Source of the DNA: Pycnopodia helianthoides
Taxonomy: Eukaryota; Echinodermata; Asteroidea; Forcipulatida; Asteriidae
NCBI GenBank assembly: GCA_032158295.1
Contig: CM063261.1
Coordinates: 3,286,001-3,350,000, forward strand
Length of the DNA: 64,000 bases
Reading direction: 5' to 3'
Shown: piece after piece, positions 12,121 to 23,100 of the stretch
Position numbering within the stretch: position 1 is the first letter of the stretch
Layout: each line of letters opens with the position of its first letter
Program-made: the position numbers and the translations under genes
The notes under the pieces: generated by a model
Seen by the model: the letters and a program-made list of their open reading frames with translations, nothing else
Told to the model about the DNA's origin: nothing
Databases searched by the model: none

Positions 12121-13290
12121 ATGCTATTGAACGCATTTCTTCACATTATTCAACCCAGGCCCGATACTTCAAGAAGGCAAGGGAGGCAACTACCCCGTTG
12201 CCCCTCGTCATCACCTTGGTGCCCCCTGAAATGTTCCAATAGAAATTTACAATTTCCTCGCAGAGGTGCCCTTTACCAAGGGGAAACCGCTGTGGTATCA
12301 AAAATGATTACCTGGAGTTAGTTCTGAAACCAATTTTAAGCCCCCCCCCCCCACTCCCCCACTCATTACAAACATTTACACATCTCAGATAAAGTTGAAT
12401 AAATATCCATTCTGTTGGACATTTGAAGAGGAAAAAACATGCAACACTGGAAATCCTGTGCGCAAAACACCCTCAAAAAACTTAAAGCCTGGTCTCATGG
12501 CGAAACATGCCTGGAAATTGAATTTCATGCCATTAGAAAAAGCAATATTAAATTTTGCAAACATCAGTATCATAATGATATGGATGGTCGCATACCTAAT
12601 CCACCAGCTGAGACTGTGCATTATTGCTTTCAGCATTATTTCTAAGACCCTTCAACTCTACTTCAGGCATTACTTTCATATTTTTTTTTTCCCGGTTTGC
12701 TGTTTCTCTCTCAGCTACATGATCCACAATTTGTATCTCTTCGTTTTGAAAATGAGGCAATGTCTATTCAATCTAGCAATTTCCCTCGATCAAAGTGATG
12801 ATGTATTTTGTGCGTAGTTAAGTGCTTCAACAACCAATACGATACACACTATTTGACACGATGCTCGAGTGCACCTACTTGTGCATGAAGCGTTAATTTC
12901 AAAATTGCATAGCATGGAGAGGGAGACATATGAGCTGTGTCCAGTACGCATATGAAAAATTTACACCATCAATGTCCATGGTGGGTTTTTTCCCCCTTTA
13001 TTGACACAATCAAAAACACTTCATAAATAACCATCCTTTGACCTCTTGTACTTATTCAGAGACTACTGTCAACACAGGAGAGATGCAGACCTTGAACTTT
13101 GCTTTCGAAGGGGCACGGCAATTTTTCTCTGGTAAGGGGCACTTCAATGAGGAAAAGGTACATCTATTTTGATGCACAGGGCACCACGGCAAAAGCACAG
13201 GGCACCAAGGCAGTTGCTGTGGGAGTCGTGGGTTAATGCAAGGCCTGGAGATGAACATCTTTGTGTAAAATGTCTTTACAAGGAATGAAA
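12121..13290. repeat. Diverged fragments of the AGGCCTG MITE family
   Basis: Around 12152-12306 (CAGGCCCGATACTTCAAG ... TTGGTGCCCCCTGAAATG) and, inverted, around 13085-13250 (AAGGGGCACTTCAATGAG ... GGGCACCAAGGCAG), the sequence echoes the intact AGGCCTG elements at 13292, 46731 and 53231. The open stretch at 12395-12817 has no family resemblance and contains GCCTGG/AATTTCATGCC repeat ends, so I do not treat it as coding. Confidence 0.5.
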
Positions 13291-13291
13291 T

Positions 13292-13445
13292 CAGGCCTGG
13301 AATTACACATGGCGGCCATGGTCTCTGTTGCCCTGGTCTTGGCCTTGGTGCCCCTTCAAAAGTTTCCCATAGACTTGCCAATGGAAATGTCCTATTGCAA
13401 AAATGAAAATGGCCTTGCCCTCTCAAAGATGAAATTTCAGGCCTG
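13292..13445. mobile_element. AGGCCTG-ended MITE, copy 1
   Basis: Begins CAGGCCTGGAATTACAC and ends AAATTTCAGGCCTGT, with imperfect inverted ends. The interior contains CTCTGTTGCCCTGGTCTTGG, TTGGTGCCCCTTCAAAAG and AATGGCCTTGCCCTCTCAAA, shared with the copies at 46731-46892 and 53231-53398. It is about 155-165 bp long and non-coding. Confidence 0.85.
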
Positions 13446-13602
13446 TAAAATATCCGTGAATTTTGAGAGACGCCTACTTGTATGAGATACTTATGTTCTT
13501 GTTGCAACATCAAAAGCATCGCCCTGATGACGAAACTCCAGAAAACTGCACCCTTGGCGTACGCTGGTAATATTGATAAGCAATGCCTCACTGATGCCGT
13601 AC

Positions 13603-14183
13603 TTAACCCTAACAGACTAGGCCCTTGGGTAGACATACTGCCCAAATCCTTCAATATCCTTCAGATTAAAGTTGTCATAAACCTAAAGTGCCCAAATCCT
13701 TCGATATCCTTCAACTTATTGTAAGTATACATATTAGCCCAAATCCTTCAAAATCCTTTTGAGACAGAAGTTAGGGAGTCAACTTTGTGATTAGTTAGGT
13801 GCTCTGTTAGGCCCCTTGGTGTATGATATTTAATAATTTGTGCCCTTGTGATTAGCTTCTTTTTGTTTTTTTTGTTTTTTTTTTGGCTCAGTCAACAGAT
13901 ATTTTTAGTTGCCAAACAAAGAAATATGTCTTCAACCCCAAAAAGCCCAAAACCTCCAAAATCCTTTTTTGGCTAAGCTGCATAATACCTAAATCCTTCA
14001 AAATCCTCCTATGTAAAAACAGCCCGATAGCCCAAACCCTTCGAAATCCTCCTGTGTTGCAAAACCCTTATAGCCCAAATCCTTCGAAATCCTCCTGTGT
14101 TGCAGATCCCTAATAGCCCAAATCCTTCAAAATCCTCCACTTTGGCAAGGAGGATATTGTAGGACTTGGGTTCTTTAGGGTTA
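13603..14183. mobile_element. TTAA-ended CCCAAATCCTTC-unit repeat, copy 3
   Basis: Starts TTAACCCTAACAGACTAGG and ends TTCTTTAGGGTTA. It contains the conserved central block CCTTGGTGTATGATATTT and GGCTCAGTCAACAGATATT and at least eight CCCAAATCCTTC-type units. It is intermediate in length between copies 1 and 2. Confidence 0.78.
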
Positions 14184-16182
14184 GTCCATCGAAAAGGGGC
14201 AAAACAACCTTCCGCATTCTTTATGAAGTTGTTGGACACTTTCAACAGAAACACTCACAGACCACAACATAAATACACGCGACAATTAAAACTGTCATTT
14301 GTAATTAACTGCACTTTTTTTAAATGTTAACTGCACCCAAAGTCGTGTCTGCATGATTCTTTTTATTCATTTGTTTGCATAATAACCAACACATATGAAT
14401 GGTATCAATAAATGTCAAGGTAGGATATTGGCCAGGAGTGTGCACACAGTGTTAAGTCATTTCTGCCAGCCAGGATGAAGCTAGTAAGTGTGGTAATAGA
14501 TTCTGGGTTGCACTTTTGAGTTCAAGCCGAGCATTTCTCAGCGGCGTTTTTAAGCCGAGAAAGTAAGGTTTTTTTATCCCCAACAGCTTGTTAAAATTTA
14601 CTAATTAAAACCTTATTCTACGCGTATTGCAACAGACTCACCTCATCTCAAGAGTATACATTCACCCAAACCCTTACAGTCCCAATTCCGTCTAGATATC
14701 CAATCGTTTAAGTGAAGGATTCAGAAGGACTGGGGGCCGGTAGGTCCAAATACAGTAACAAGTGCTCATCCCTGGGTCAGGCATTCCGATCTTATCCAAG
14801 CTCAAACAATTTGGTGTTGAGTGACACAAGAAAAGAGGATATTGAAGGATTTGGGCCTCACTCTACCCAAACTGCCTAGTCTGTAAGTTAGTGTACGCAA
14901 TTTTATTCACTTCACACAGAGAGCAATATGGACATCTCTCGGTGTTGCAAATGCACAAGTATATTTCTTTGACTGCATTCTAGGCGTTCTATGTCCGGTA
15001 TTTCAGGAGAAGTAGAACGTGGGAACCAGAGGTTCTCGAAAATTGTCAAATACGAACGAGACTTGCACCAAGGTTTTAGCCAGGATTTGGTAAAAGGGTG
15101 TCCAAATTTACTGTTAACTTAAAAACTGGGTGTCCAAATTGATCACTTACAATACATTTACATGTAAATGACAGATAAAACAGGGTGTCCAAAAGACACC
15201 CAGACACCCCTCTGGCTACCACTATGACTTGCACAGTCTATAGAGCAAACTCAGTGACTTGTGACAGCAATATTGAGTAACTGGAAGGCTGATCAAAACT
15301 CGACCCCAAATGTGTGTCATCTACAACATGCGTACCGTATTGTTTGGAAGTAGTTGCCCTAAGTAGAATACAGCCCCTGACAATCAATAGCTAATAATGT
15401 GTGTCGTAACAGAAAACTGGACCGTTCCAATCCATCTATCTAAGAACACTGCCAACAGAAAGGGACAATTCCCTCCGTGCATAAATTTTTTTGTTTGGCC
15501 TTTTGTAGTCTTTATCATACGTGGACATGAACGAGCCACAGGGGACATGGCAGTGTTTTCATAACAGTGTCTTCTTTTTGTAAGGGACTGACGCATCCGA
15601 GAGTCACTGACATTAAAACTAACAATATACTAAATAATAGTAAATCAAACGCATTGCATGACATGGCATCTCATTTTGTTTAGAAAATACAGTCACTGAC
15701 AAGTGACAGTAGCTGAGTAGGCCTAAAGTCTCAACTCCCCCAATTGGCAAGGATGTCATTCTTCAAAGTAGGACTTCTTAAAAAAAATTGAGTACAGCAT
15801 AATTTTACTGCAATATATAAAACACGAAGAGTTACTGTCAAACGTGTTTCACTGTCAATACTTCGTTTATATCTGGCTTGTTGGATATGGGCCAAGCCCA
15901 TTCCAAATGACATGGGCCCCACATACATAAGAAAAATCTAGTTTTTAGATCGTTTATAAAACCCCAATTACAGCAGCTAACATGTCCATAGTATTTAATA
16001 ATTTTTAAAAAATAAGGACAGCGAGAACCGAGGAATTATAAGCCGTATATATAAATTTAACTCGTAACCCGGCGACATAAACATAGTCAGCTACCGCAAT
16101 AACATTATGTCAACTGTTTGACCACAAAACATGGCGGCGGTACAGGCAGAATTTTGAAGATAACCCTCTCAAAAATACTTAC
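14184..16182. other. Intergenic, with a repeat fragment
   Basis: Mostly unrecognised AT-rich DNA. At 14828-14885 an inverted fragment (GAGGATATTGAAGGATTTGGG ... GCCTAGTCTG, shown shortened) comes from the left end of the CCCAAATCCTTC-unit family. Near 15080-15210 a short GGTGTCCAAA motif recurs three times. No coding exon could be supported. Confidence 0.45.
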
Positions 16183-16231
16183 TTTTTACAATCCTCTCTG
16201 TGGTTGAGAGCTTTCCGTCAATCGTAGCCAT
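16183..16231 (-). CDS. Putative first coding exon of a divergent minus-strand gene
   Basis: On the minus strand an ATG at 16231 opens a 16-codon frame (MATIDGKLSTTERIVK) that runs directly into a perfect donor, A|GTAAGTA, at 16182. The flanks toward higher coordinates are GC-richer than the surroundings and could be a 5' UTR or promoter. The exon would end in phase 1, and downstream exons would lie at lower coordinates; I could not identify any. The product is not recognised. The call rests only on the start-plus-donor arrangement and could be chance. Confidence 0.3.
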
Positions 16232-17573
16232 AGTTGAAAGGCTACTAATCCCACCAGCTGCCTTTGGGGGTTCGATGCTATTCCAAAATATACGATTCCA
16301 ATGGATTTCTTGCACAGGTCACCCAGGTATCCACTACTCTATCTCAGACTGCAGCGTAAACATTTACCATTTTTGCTAATTTGCATACCGACAGCAGAAA
16401 CCCCGGCGCGCAAGGCTAACACGAGAGGGCGTTAACCATTTTTGCAACATCCGCTTTTGGGATTATTTCAGTCAAAGGGTGATTCGAATTATTTTCTGAA
16501 GTTGTGTTGTTTCCTTTACCCATAAATTCATGAATTGTCAAAATTTTAGACCTTGTTTGTCGTAAACTTTACATTGACTCTGACATGGAGTGTTAGGTTG
16601 TAATATGTATTTCTAATTATTAATCTAGATAGTTTTGACTTTCAAAATGTTTTACTAAAATGTTGGACAAACCCCTTCATCCCCCAATAATAACAATACT
16701 ACCAATTAAATTAATAACTATTTGCCCACCATGACTTTAAGTACGCACAACCAAATCACTCCTGCCTGATTTCTAAATATCTGACAGTTAGCCTTTTAGA
16801 GGTTTGGTCGACATTATATAGGAATGCAGTGTTTGATTTGGGTGTATACAGACATTATCCAAACTTAATAGTGTCATAGTATTGTGTCCACCATATCTCA
16901 AAATGGCTTTAGGTGTCACGGAATAACACGAGGCGCCAAACGCAATGAACTCAAACCCTGGGATGGTCATGATGGGAGCCACGGATCAGCAGCTAGTGGG
17001 TCCCTAAAAAAGCTAATAATTGTAAGTCAAAGCGTGTTGATGGAGTTTCATGTTGACTGCATCAGAAGTAATAAAATAACCCATAACAGTTAATAATTAA
17101 TAGTTAATTTCACTAAGCGCTAATGGAAAGTTTGAGATCTCTGTGACGCAAAAAGCCACTGGGTAACCGTCTGTCAATGCTTTTCAGCCAGACTGCACAA
17201 ACTTGAAGTAATCCTCAGCTTTCCAGGCCGACGAACACCGGAGCCCAAGCCAATGTTTTGGAAAAAAAGCCCTGCTGGGTAGAACTAAAGTTATTTGCAT
17301 TGGGGTGAGGGCGCTATTTTAAGAACTGTTTAAGAACAGTCGCGACTAGTCGTCGGCTGCAAGTCAATAACTATATTAATTGAATTACCAACCGGGCGTT
17401 CTGTTACAAACTACAAGATACAAACAGAAAGTTCTGTTCCTATTCAAAACTCTCCTTTTTGCAAACACGACAAGTTTTATTTTGTCCATGGTTTTAATAA
17501 ATCGATAAATAAAAACTGCAAGGAAAAACGTATTAGGCCTACAATTAATTTATATGGCAACAATTGTGAGTGA
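16232..17573. other. Intergenic, nothing recognised
   Basis: The first about 200 bp could be upstream sequence of the putative minus-strand exon. The rest is AT-rich with no supported feature. Confidence 0.4.
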
Positions 17574-17652
17574 AAGAAGTAACTATAACTAGTAAACTTG
17601 TGGGTACAACCACGTGTAAGTCTCTTTTGCACCGTATTATTTACTTCTTATT
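17574..17652. mobile_element. Solo arm of the histone-stem-loop foldback family
   Basis: AAGTAACTATAACTAGTAAAC followed by GGGTACAACCACGTGTAAG and CTCTTTT matches the left arm of the foldback element at 59478-59697, and the tail TATTTACTTCTTATTTTC resembles its outer end. The hairpin part is absent, so this looks like a deleted copy. Confidence 0.65.
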
Positions 17653-18224
17653 TTCCACACCATGCAAAATCATTGTGAGTGTAACGATGGAGCTATGTGT
17701 AAACTCAGAATACGGATGCTGAATATCTCCCGCAGTGGATCCCACTGTTTACCTAAGTGGGAGGTTGCCACTTTGCTGAAGAGATTTCGGTTTCAATGCT
17801 TACCTGTTGGAGTGAAGGAGCAACCTTGCGGAAGCCGGGGGGGGGGGGTATTTGCTATGCGGCGGGTAGTTTCTGAGCTGCGGCGGGAGGGGGGGGGTGG
17901 AGTTACATGACTAACCCTACAACACATCATTTGAGTTTGTTTTGCCATGACTGATGATGAATCCAAACCAATAGTTGAATTTCGGGAGATTATCTTTTTA
18001 AAATGAAAATGCACTTGTAAAGGGTTTAGGGCCTTTTCCAGTGGGTGGTTCCTAATAATATCAAACATCTTGCCACCACAGCCTAACCTAGAGCTGCTTC
18101 AGAACATTTTACTTGAAATTTGTTTTTAAACAAAATATGCAGGATACCACCAGTCATAGATGGTACATGTGGCATTTCGCTTCGCTTTACGTTGTGCTTT
18201 AAAAGCATGCTCCATGAAATAGAC
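17653..18224. other. Intergenic, nothing recognised
   Basis: Contains two G-runs near 17838-17848 and 17888-17898. No gene or element boundary was seen. Confidence 0.4.
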
Positions 18225-18380
18225 CTTTGTCAATGTGTGGCCATCTTTATTCTCGCCCATTCAACAAAATGTAACCAAACCGAGGCTGGGAGGGCAAATA
18301 GTTTGGTTCCTTTCAAAGTTGCACAATGAATATTAACGTCCGTTACTTGTGTTGGATAAAAGGAACATGACCAAGATGCT
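18225..18380. repeat. Interspersed repeat, related to 1-70 and 24.39-24.49 kb
   Basis: GTCAATGTGTGGCCATCTTT ... TGTAACCAAACCGAGGCTGG ... GGTTCCTTT aligns with 24395-24490 (CATTGTGTAGCCATCTTGG ... TGTAACCAAACTGAGGCTGG ... GGTGCCTTTTTTGGC). Its right part, with AAGGAACATGACCAAGATG, aligns with the window start. Confidence 0.65.
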
Positions 18381-18414
18381 GGGAGAATACAGATCTATTT
18401 GGCCCACGTGAACA

Positions 18415-18520
18415 AAAACGATGGCTACTTGTGGTGTTGCACCCCGTGCTCTGTGGTTGCTGAACGGACCCTAAGGGTACCGGACAGTGTTGGTTTCTCC
18501 GGCCTGCTAGCTGCCAAGAG
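18415..18520 (+). other. Possible non-coding 5' exon of BICC1
   Basis: This short, comparatively GC-rich stretch ends at a strong donor (CCAAGAG|GTGAGT, donor at 18521) and is 1.4 kb upstream of the BICC1 start. A plausible acceptor (GCGGTTTTAG|AAG) lies 15 bp before the ATG at 19947. Splicing these would leave the same start codon and an in-frame upstream stop. No transcript evidence is available; the left boundary is arbitrary. Confidence 0.25.
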
Positions 18521-18743
18521 GTGAGTCAATTCTTAGAAATTCCACAACGGGGGCCGGGAAGGTGCGGCCCGCACTCATCAAATTAACGTCTTGTGGCTTG
18601 ATAGCTTTCAACGTCTTATTCAAACATTGGTGCAGCATTGGTTATGGTTATGAGATTGAAGCAGTGGAATTTCCTTTCTCCATTGTTTACAATTTTGTCC
18701 ATAACTATTATTCTTAGGGCCTATCTAAGAAGATTTAGAAAAA

Positions 18744-18790
18744 CAAACAAACAAACAAACAAACAAACACACACAAAACACACCCACACA
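18744..18790. repeat. AAAC / CA microsatellite
   Basis: About eight AAAC units followed by ACACACAAAACACACCCACAC. Confidence 0.9.
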
Positions 18791-18858
18791 CACATGCTAA
18801 ACACTCTGTGAAGACGATGTCATCATAAAATTGCTTAAATATTCAAAAATTTGTTATT

Positions 18859-19175
18859 TTAAAGGCAGGGTATACTTTTGGTAATTGTCAACATGATGCA
18901 TTATAACAACTTAATTGGTCATCGAACTTGCACAAACAAAAATAAGGAAAAACAATCACCCTTTTTGCATAGACTTGTGCGCTTGTTTTTTGATGCCCGA
19001 GAAAGGCTTTGCGCCTGAAACATATATTCAAATTTTGGGGTGACAAAATTACCCTTTTCTAAAACTACATTACTTCAAAGGGGGTCGTTTCTAACAATAT
19101 CAACAGCTCCCTGGTGCTCTTTACAAAGTAAGTTTTTATTGACATTTACGAGTGGAGTAATTACCAAAATTACAG
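18859..19175. mobile_element. TTAAAGGCAG MITE, copy 1
   Basis: Begins TTAAAGGCAGGGTATACTTTTGGTAATT. In the opposite orientation it matches the intact copy at 34598-34933: TACATTACTTCAAAGGGGGTC, CTAACAATATCAACAGCTC, GGAGTAATTACCAAAA. The right terminus is eroded. Non-coding. Confidence 0.75.
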
Positions 19176-19359
19176 ACTATAGTTTCGCTATTTGCAATAG
19201 TCAACGTTCCGCTGACTGAAATGGGTATAAGATTGCAGACGATACGAGAGTTACATCTGTGGTTTCCTACATTTTGACCGGATAACTACAGGTGAAAGTA
19301 ATATTCATCCGCAAACGAAATAAACATTGTACACACAGTGTAGTACATAAATGAACACA

Positions 19360-19390
19360 TTATGTACATGTACATGTACATGTACATATG
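19360..19390. repeat. TACATG microsatellite
   Basis: Several perfect TGTACA/TACATG units, a self-complementary hexamer. Confidence 0.9.
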
Positions 19391-19961
19391 CACACTTACA
19401 TGTGTACCAGAACGTTTGGTGTACTGTTTCAGTAAAAAGAAACAACAACAACAACAATTATTATGTTTTATATCACCAACGCTTCATTTTCTTAGGCTTT
19501 TCAGCAAAAAAAAAATCGATAGCGTTAAAGCATGAAGATACCTACCTCTGTACTGTCTAATTCTAATTATAAAGATAATTGATTGAAGAACTATGAATTC
19601 TTGTACAGGTCATTTAAAGTTGTAGTTAACCATTTCATGCTTCAAATATTGGGGAAAGTGAGTCATTATGTAACAAATACGGTTATAATCAAATCAAACG
19701 AACGAGTTTTGTGTTTTCCTGCCTGGGGTTTGTTTTGTTTTCTGACAGATCAATGCGGATGAACATTGAGTGACGCGTCAATTTGGGCTCAAACCGAACA
19801 CATAACAAAGTACATGCAGTTGAATGTGTGGTGGTTCAGAGTTTAGAATCACACATGCACAGAAGGATGTAGTCAAGACCAGCACACTTGCACTAGAATT
19901 GTGTGTTGTTGACATGAAGTGTAGGTATTTCCTTAAGCGGTTTTAGAAGAATTTAGCGGTA

Positions 19962-20181
19962 ATGGCGGACCTCACCGACTCAGTCTCTGACTTGCAGGAC
20001 CACGGAGTAGCTTTGAGTAACAACAACAATGACTTCAGCTCTGACAACAATTCCGACTGTGGGCAGCCGACTGGCGTGGGAGACGACGGGGAAGAACTGC
20101 TCGAGCCCGGCGTGTGTGACCCCGATCACATGGAAGAGAGATTCCGTGTTGACCGAAAGAAACTTGAAGAAATGCTACAAG
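19962..20181 (+). CDS. BICC1: BICC1 exon 1 (residues 1-73)
   Basis: The start ATG at 19962 has G at -3 and G at +4, and a genomic in-frame TAG lies 18 bases upstream, so this start is well placed. An acidic, Asn/Ser-rich leader is followed by EERFRVDRKKLEEMLQ, a signature shared with vertebrate Bicaudal-C. The exon ends CAAG|GTAGGG in phase 1. The intron that follows is 17.3 kb. Confidence 0.93.
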
Positions 20182-23100
20182 GTAGGGTGTGAATTTGTAG
20201 TTTTTGTTCTCCATGTCTTATTGGGATTCTGATTATTACTTTTTAGTGTACACGTTTTGTATTTAGAAGACAGTAATGTTGTTATTCTTTGTGTGTACAC
20301 ATCTGACAGATTCAGAAACGTCTCAAGACGAAATTCTTATTTGATAGAAACCAGACTATCTTTGTGCATAACAACAAAACACATGGTCTTGTTCTTGCCT
20401 CAATAGTCATGCCTCACTTAACTAACTCAGTATTGTTAATCATGCACATGTACGAGTAAAAGATGACAGTGTAAAGTAATTTGCCCTTTTATACCTTTTA
20501 AATTAAAAACAACATTCAGAACAGTGTTAAGTTTGTGTGTCTTGCTTATTTCTCGTCTTCTGCTCGATAGTTTGTGAGGGAATCTTGGCGAGCACTCCAA
20601 GTTGGGTAATCAATCAAAAATCAAGTGTACACACTTTGCCAAAATATTTGAGCTGGTTCTTCATCTGATCATCATGGTCTGATGCAGTGATACACTTCTT
20701 GTCTGAAAATAACCATAGACCTACCGTAGAAAAATGAAATGAACACTTTGAAAATATTTACCACCTCTAAAAGAAGTTAAGAAGCTGGGATGTTTTTATC
20801 CTTTATAAGTTGGTTTTTAATAGTAGGTCCTATACTAAAAGCTTTAAAACAAATCAATGTTTGACCAAACTACTCTGATTCACTTTAGATGCAGGATTGT
20901 TAACTCTATTTTTGTTATCTCTATTTTTGTTATCTCAATGCGTGTTGTCACAATTAATTTTATTCAATTTGTAAACATTTCCATTAAAAAAATACTTTTT
21001 TATTCAGTACCCCTCACTGAAACGAACAGTTCCAAATGGATATAGAAATGATGTTTGGGTACTTTTTAAAGTTTAAACCTTTTTTAAGCAGTCCTGTTGT
21101 CTAGTAGTATTTTTTTGCAGTGGACTTGAGCTTCCAGCAAGCAGTATAAAACCAAACAGCCAAAGTCTATGGTACATGATTGACTAGTCTATGTCTGAAG
21201 AGTCAAACGTGTAAATCTATATTTGGGGGGCTTTTTATCTTCATAGTACAGTTGAACTACCTGGTAGTACATGTACATTATGACATGCCAGATCACCAAA
21301 ATACAACAAAGACAGAAAAACACCCATTGACAGATATCCTATGTTACGAGAATTTAGAAAAAAGAAAGGGAAAAAAATGTGCTGTTGTTATTGTCCCATT
21401 TGATAGAAAAGAATTTTTTTTGACAAAAGTCCCAACAGGGTTTTAGTATGCAGAGGCGCACTTCCATGATTCAAACCCAACAAAATGCCGTACAATTCTC
21501 CATGAGCCATGCTTTGGAAGGAGGAAAAAAAAGAGCTGTCTAACAACAAAACGGAAAACCATATCCACAGGCTAGACTTAAAATATCCATTCAGAGCGCA
21601 AAAGAAAATAGGCTAAAACTGGATTCCCAATCAGTGAAAAGTTTGCCTTGTTATTTCTATGAGTTTGGGTCGTTCAGCTGTTAAGGAAACAACTTTACAA
21701 TCCTCAAGGTTTTAGAACTTACAAAAGTTGTGGGTTCTTGCTTCTCCAAGGAATTATTTTGGGAGATGGACTGTGTGAGTAAAGTGTCTACCATTGTAAT
21801 CAAGGTGTGAGGAGAATTTGGGATGGTCTTTCTAAGGCGCAGCGTTAAATCTCACAAGGGAGAAATATTCCCCCTTAAAGGGTCTGACTTCTCAGGGAGT
21901 CACAACAAAAATTTAATGATGTCATGCCTTGAACTACCTAATGAAGGGGCAGGTCATTTTTATTTTGTGAAGGCATTATTATCTATGTTAATATTTTGTA
22001 TTCGGGACTTCAAGGCACCAGAGAGGCAATAGAACCTATGTGGCCTCTGCCTACATATTATTTACCAAAAAAGTGTAACAATTTTTTCCAATATTGAAAG
22101 TTTTTGGGAACTGCCCAATTAAAACTGTATCACGTTTCCCAAAATGAAAGTAGCACCTTCTCTTTAATCTTTACGCTTTAGTCGAATTGAGGATTAAAAC
22201 TTGCTTCAATACTAGGAATCCCTAGAAGAGGAGCGGGCGGGAGGTTGTAGTGATTCTAAAAGCTCCAGAAGATTTTCTGTGCGGACATCATGTTGATAAA
22301 GGAATTATCTTGGGAGTGTTGAATAACTGTTCACGTCGGCGAGGGTAATCCATAGAGATTCAGAGCCATTCTAAAGAAACTTAAGAATAACTTGATAATT
22401 GAAATGAGTAGCATCCTTGTAAACCACTTCAGATGATCTGTAGTTGTATAACAAAGTATTTTTCAGTTGTAAAACAGCTAAGAACAAGGACTAGAAATAA
22501 TCTTGTAAATTCTACACTTGTTTGTTGTTGTTTAGGCCCTATTCGTTTACTTTCTTCATGCAATATGTGTACCTTGAAATACAAATGAACATTTTTGAAT
22601 AATCCCTTAACTAAATGTACTTCTCCAATAGTGCACTTATAGTTTGTAAAGCAATGTATTCAATCATCACACTTATTTGACCTGAACAATTTGAACAACA
22701 CTTTCCTCCAACTTCTACAGCCTTGACAGGGCTCTTAACTAAGCATGCTTTGTGCTGCATGCTCCGTTAGGCCCCGACTTCTTGCAATAAAATATTTCAA
22801 CTCCAACAACTCGGTCCTTCCACCTTGAATTGTCCCATAAAATTAACAACAGCTCAGATTTTATTTGCAACTTTATGCATTTTCAGGTTTAGTCATGTAG
22901 TTATAACTAACCAAGAGGCTCTCAAATTCACCTGTCATAAAATTATGTGGAGTAAGTAAGTTATTGAAGTGACACGCTTGGGTTAAGAACCAACACCAAA
23001 CAGGTTTAAAGTTTAATCTTAAGTGACTGAGCAAGCAATAAAAGCCAAGTTATTGAATGAACACTGGAATGTTAGTACATTTTACGTCTGATGAGTAAGC

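Noticed and set aside
12395..12817. 140-codon plus-strand open frame
   Set aside because: No family resemblance, no flanking splice signals, and overlap with GCCTGG/AATTTCATGCC repeat ends.
13052..13654. 200-codon minus-strand open frame
   Set aside because: It spans fragments of the AGGCCTG MITE family and the edge of the CCCAAATCCTTC-unit element, so openness is a by-product of repeats.
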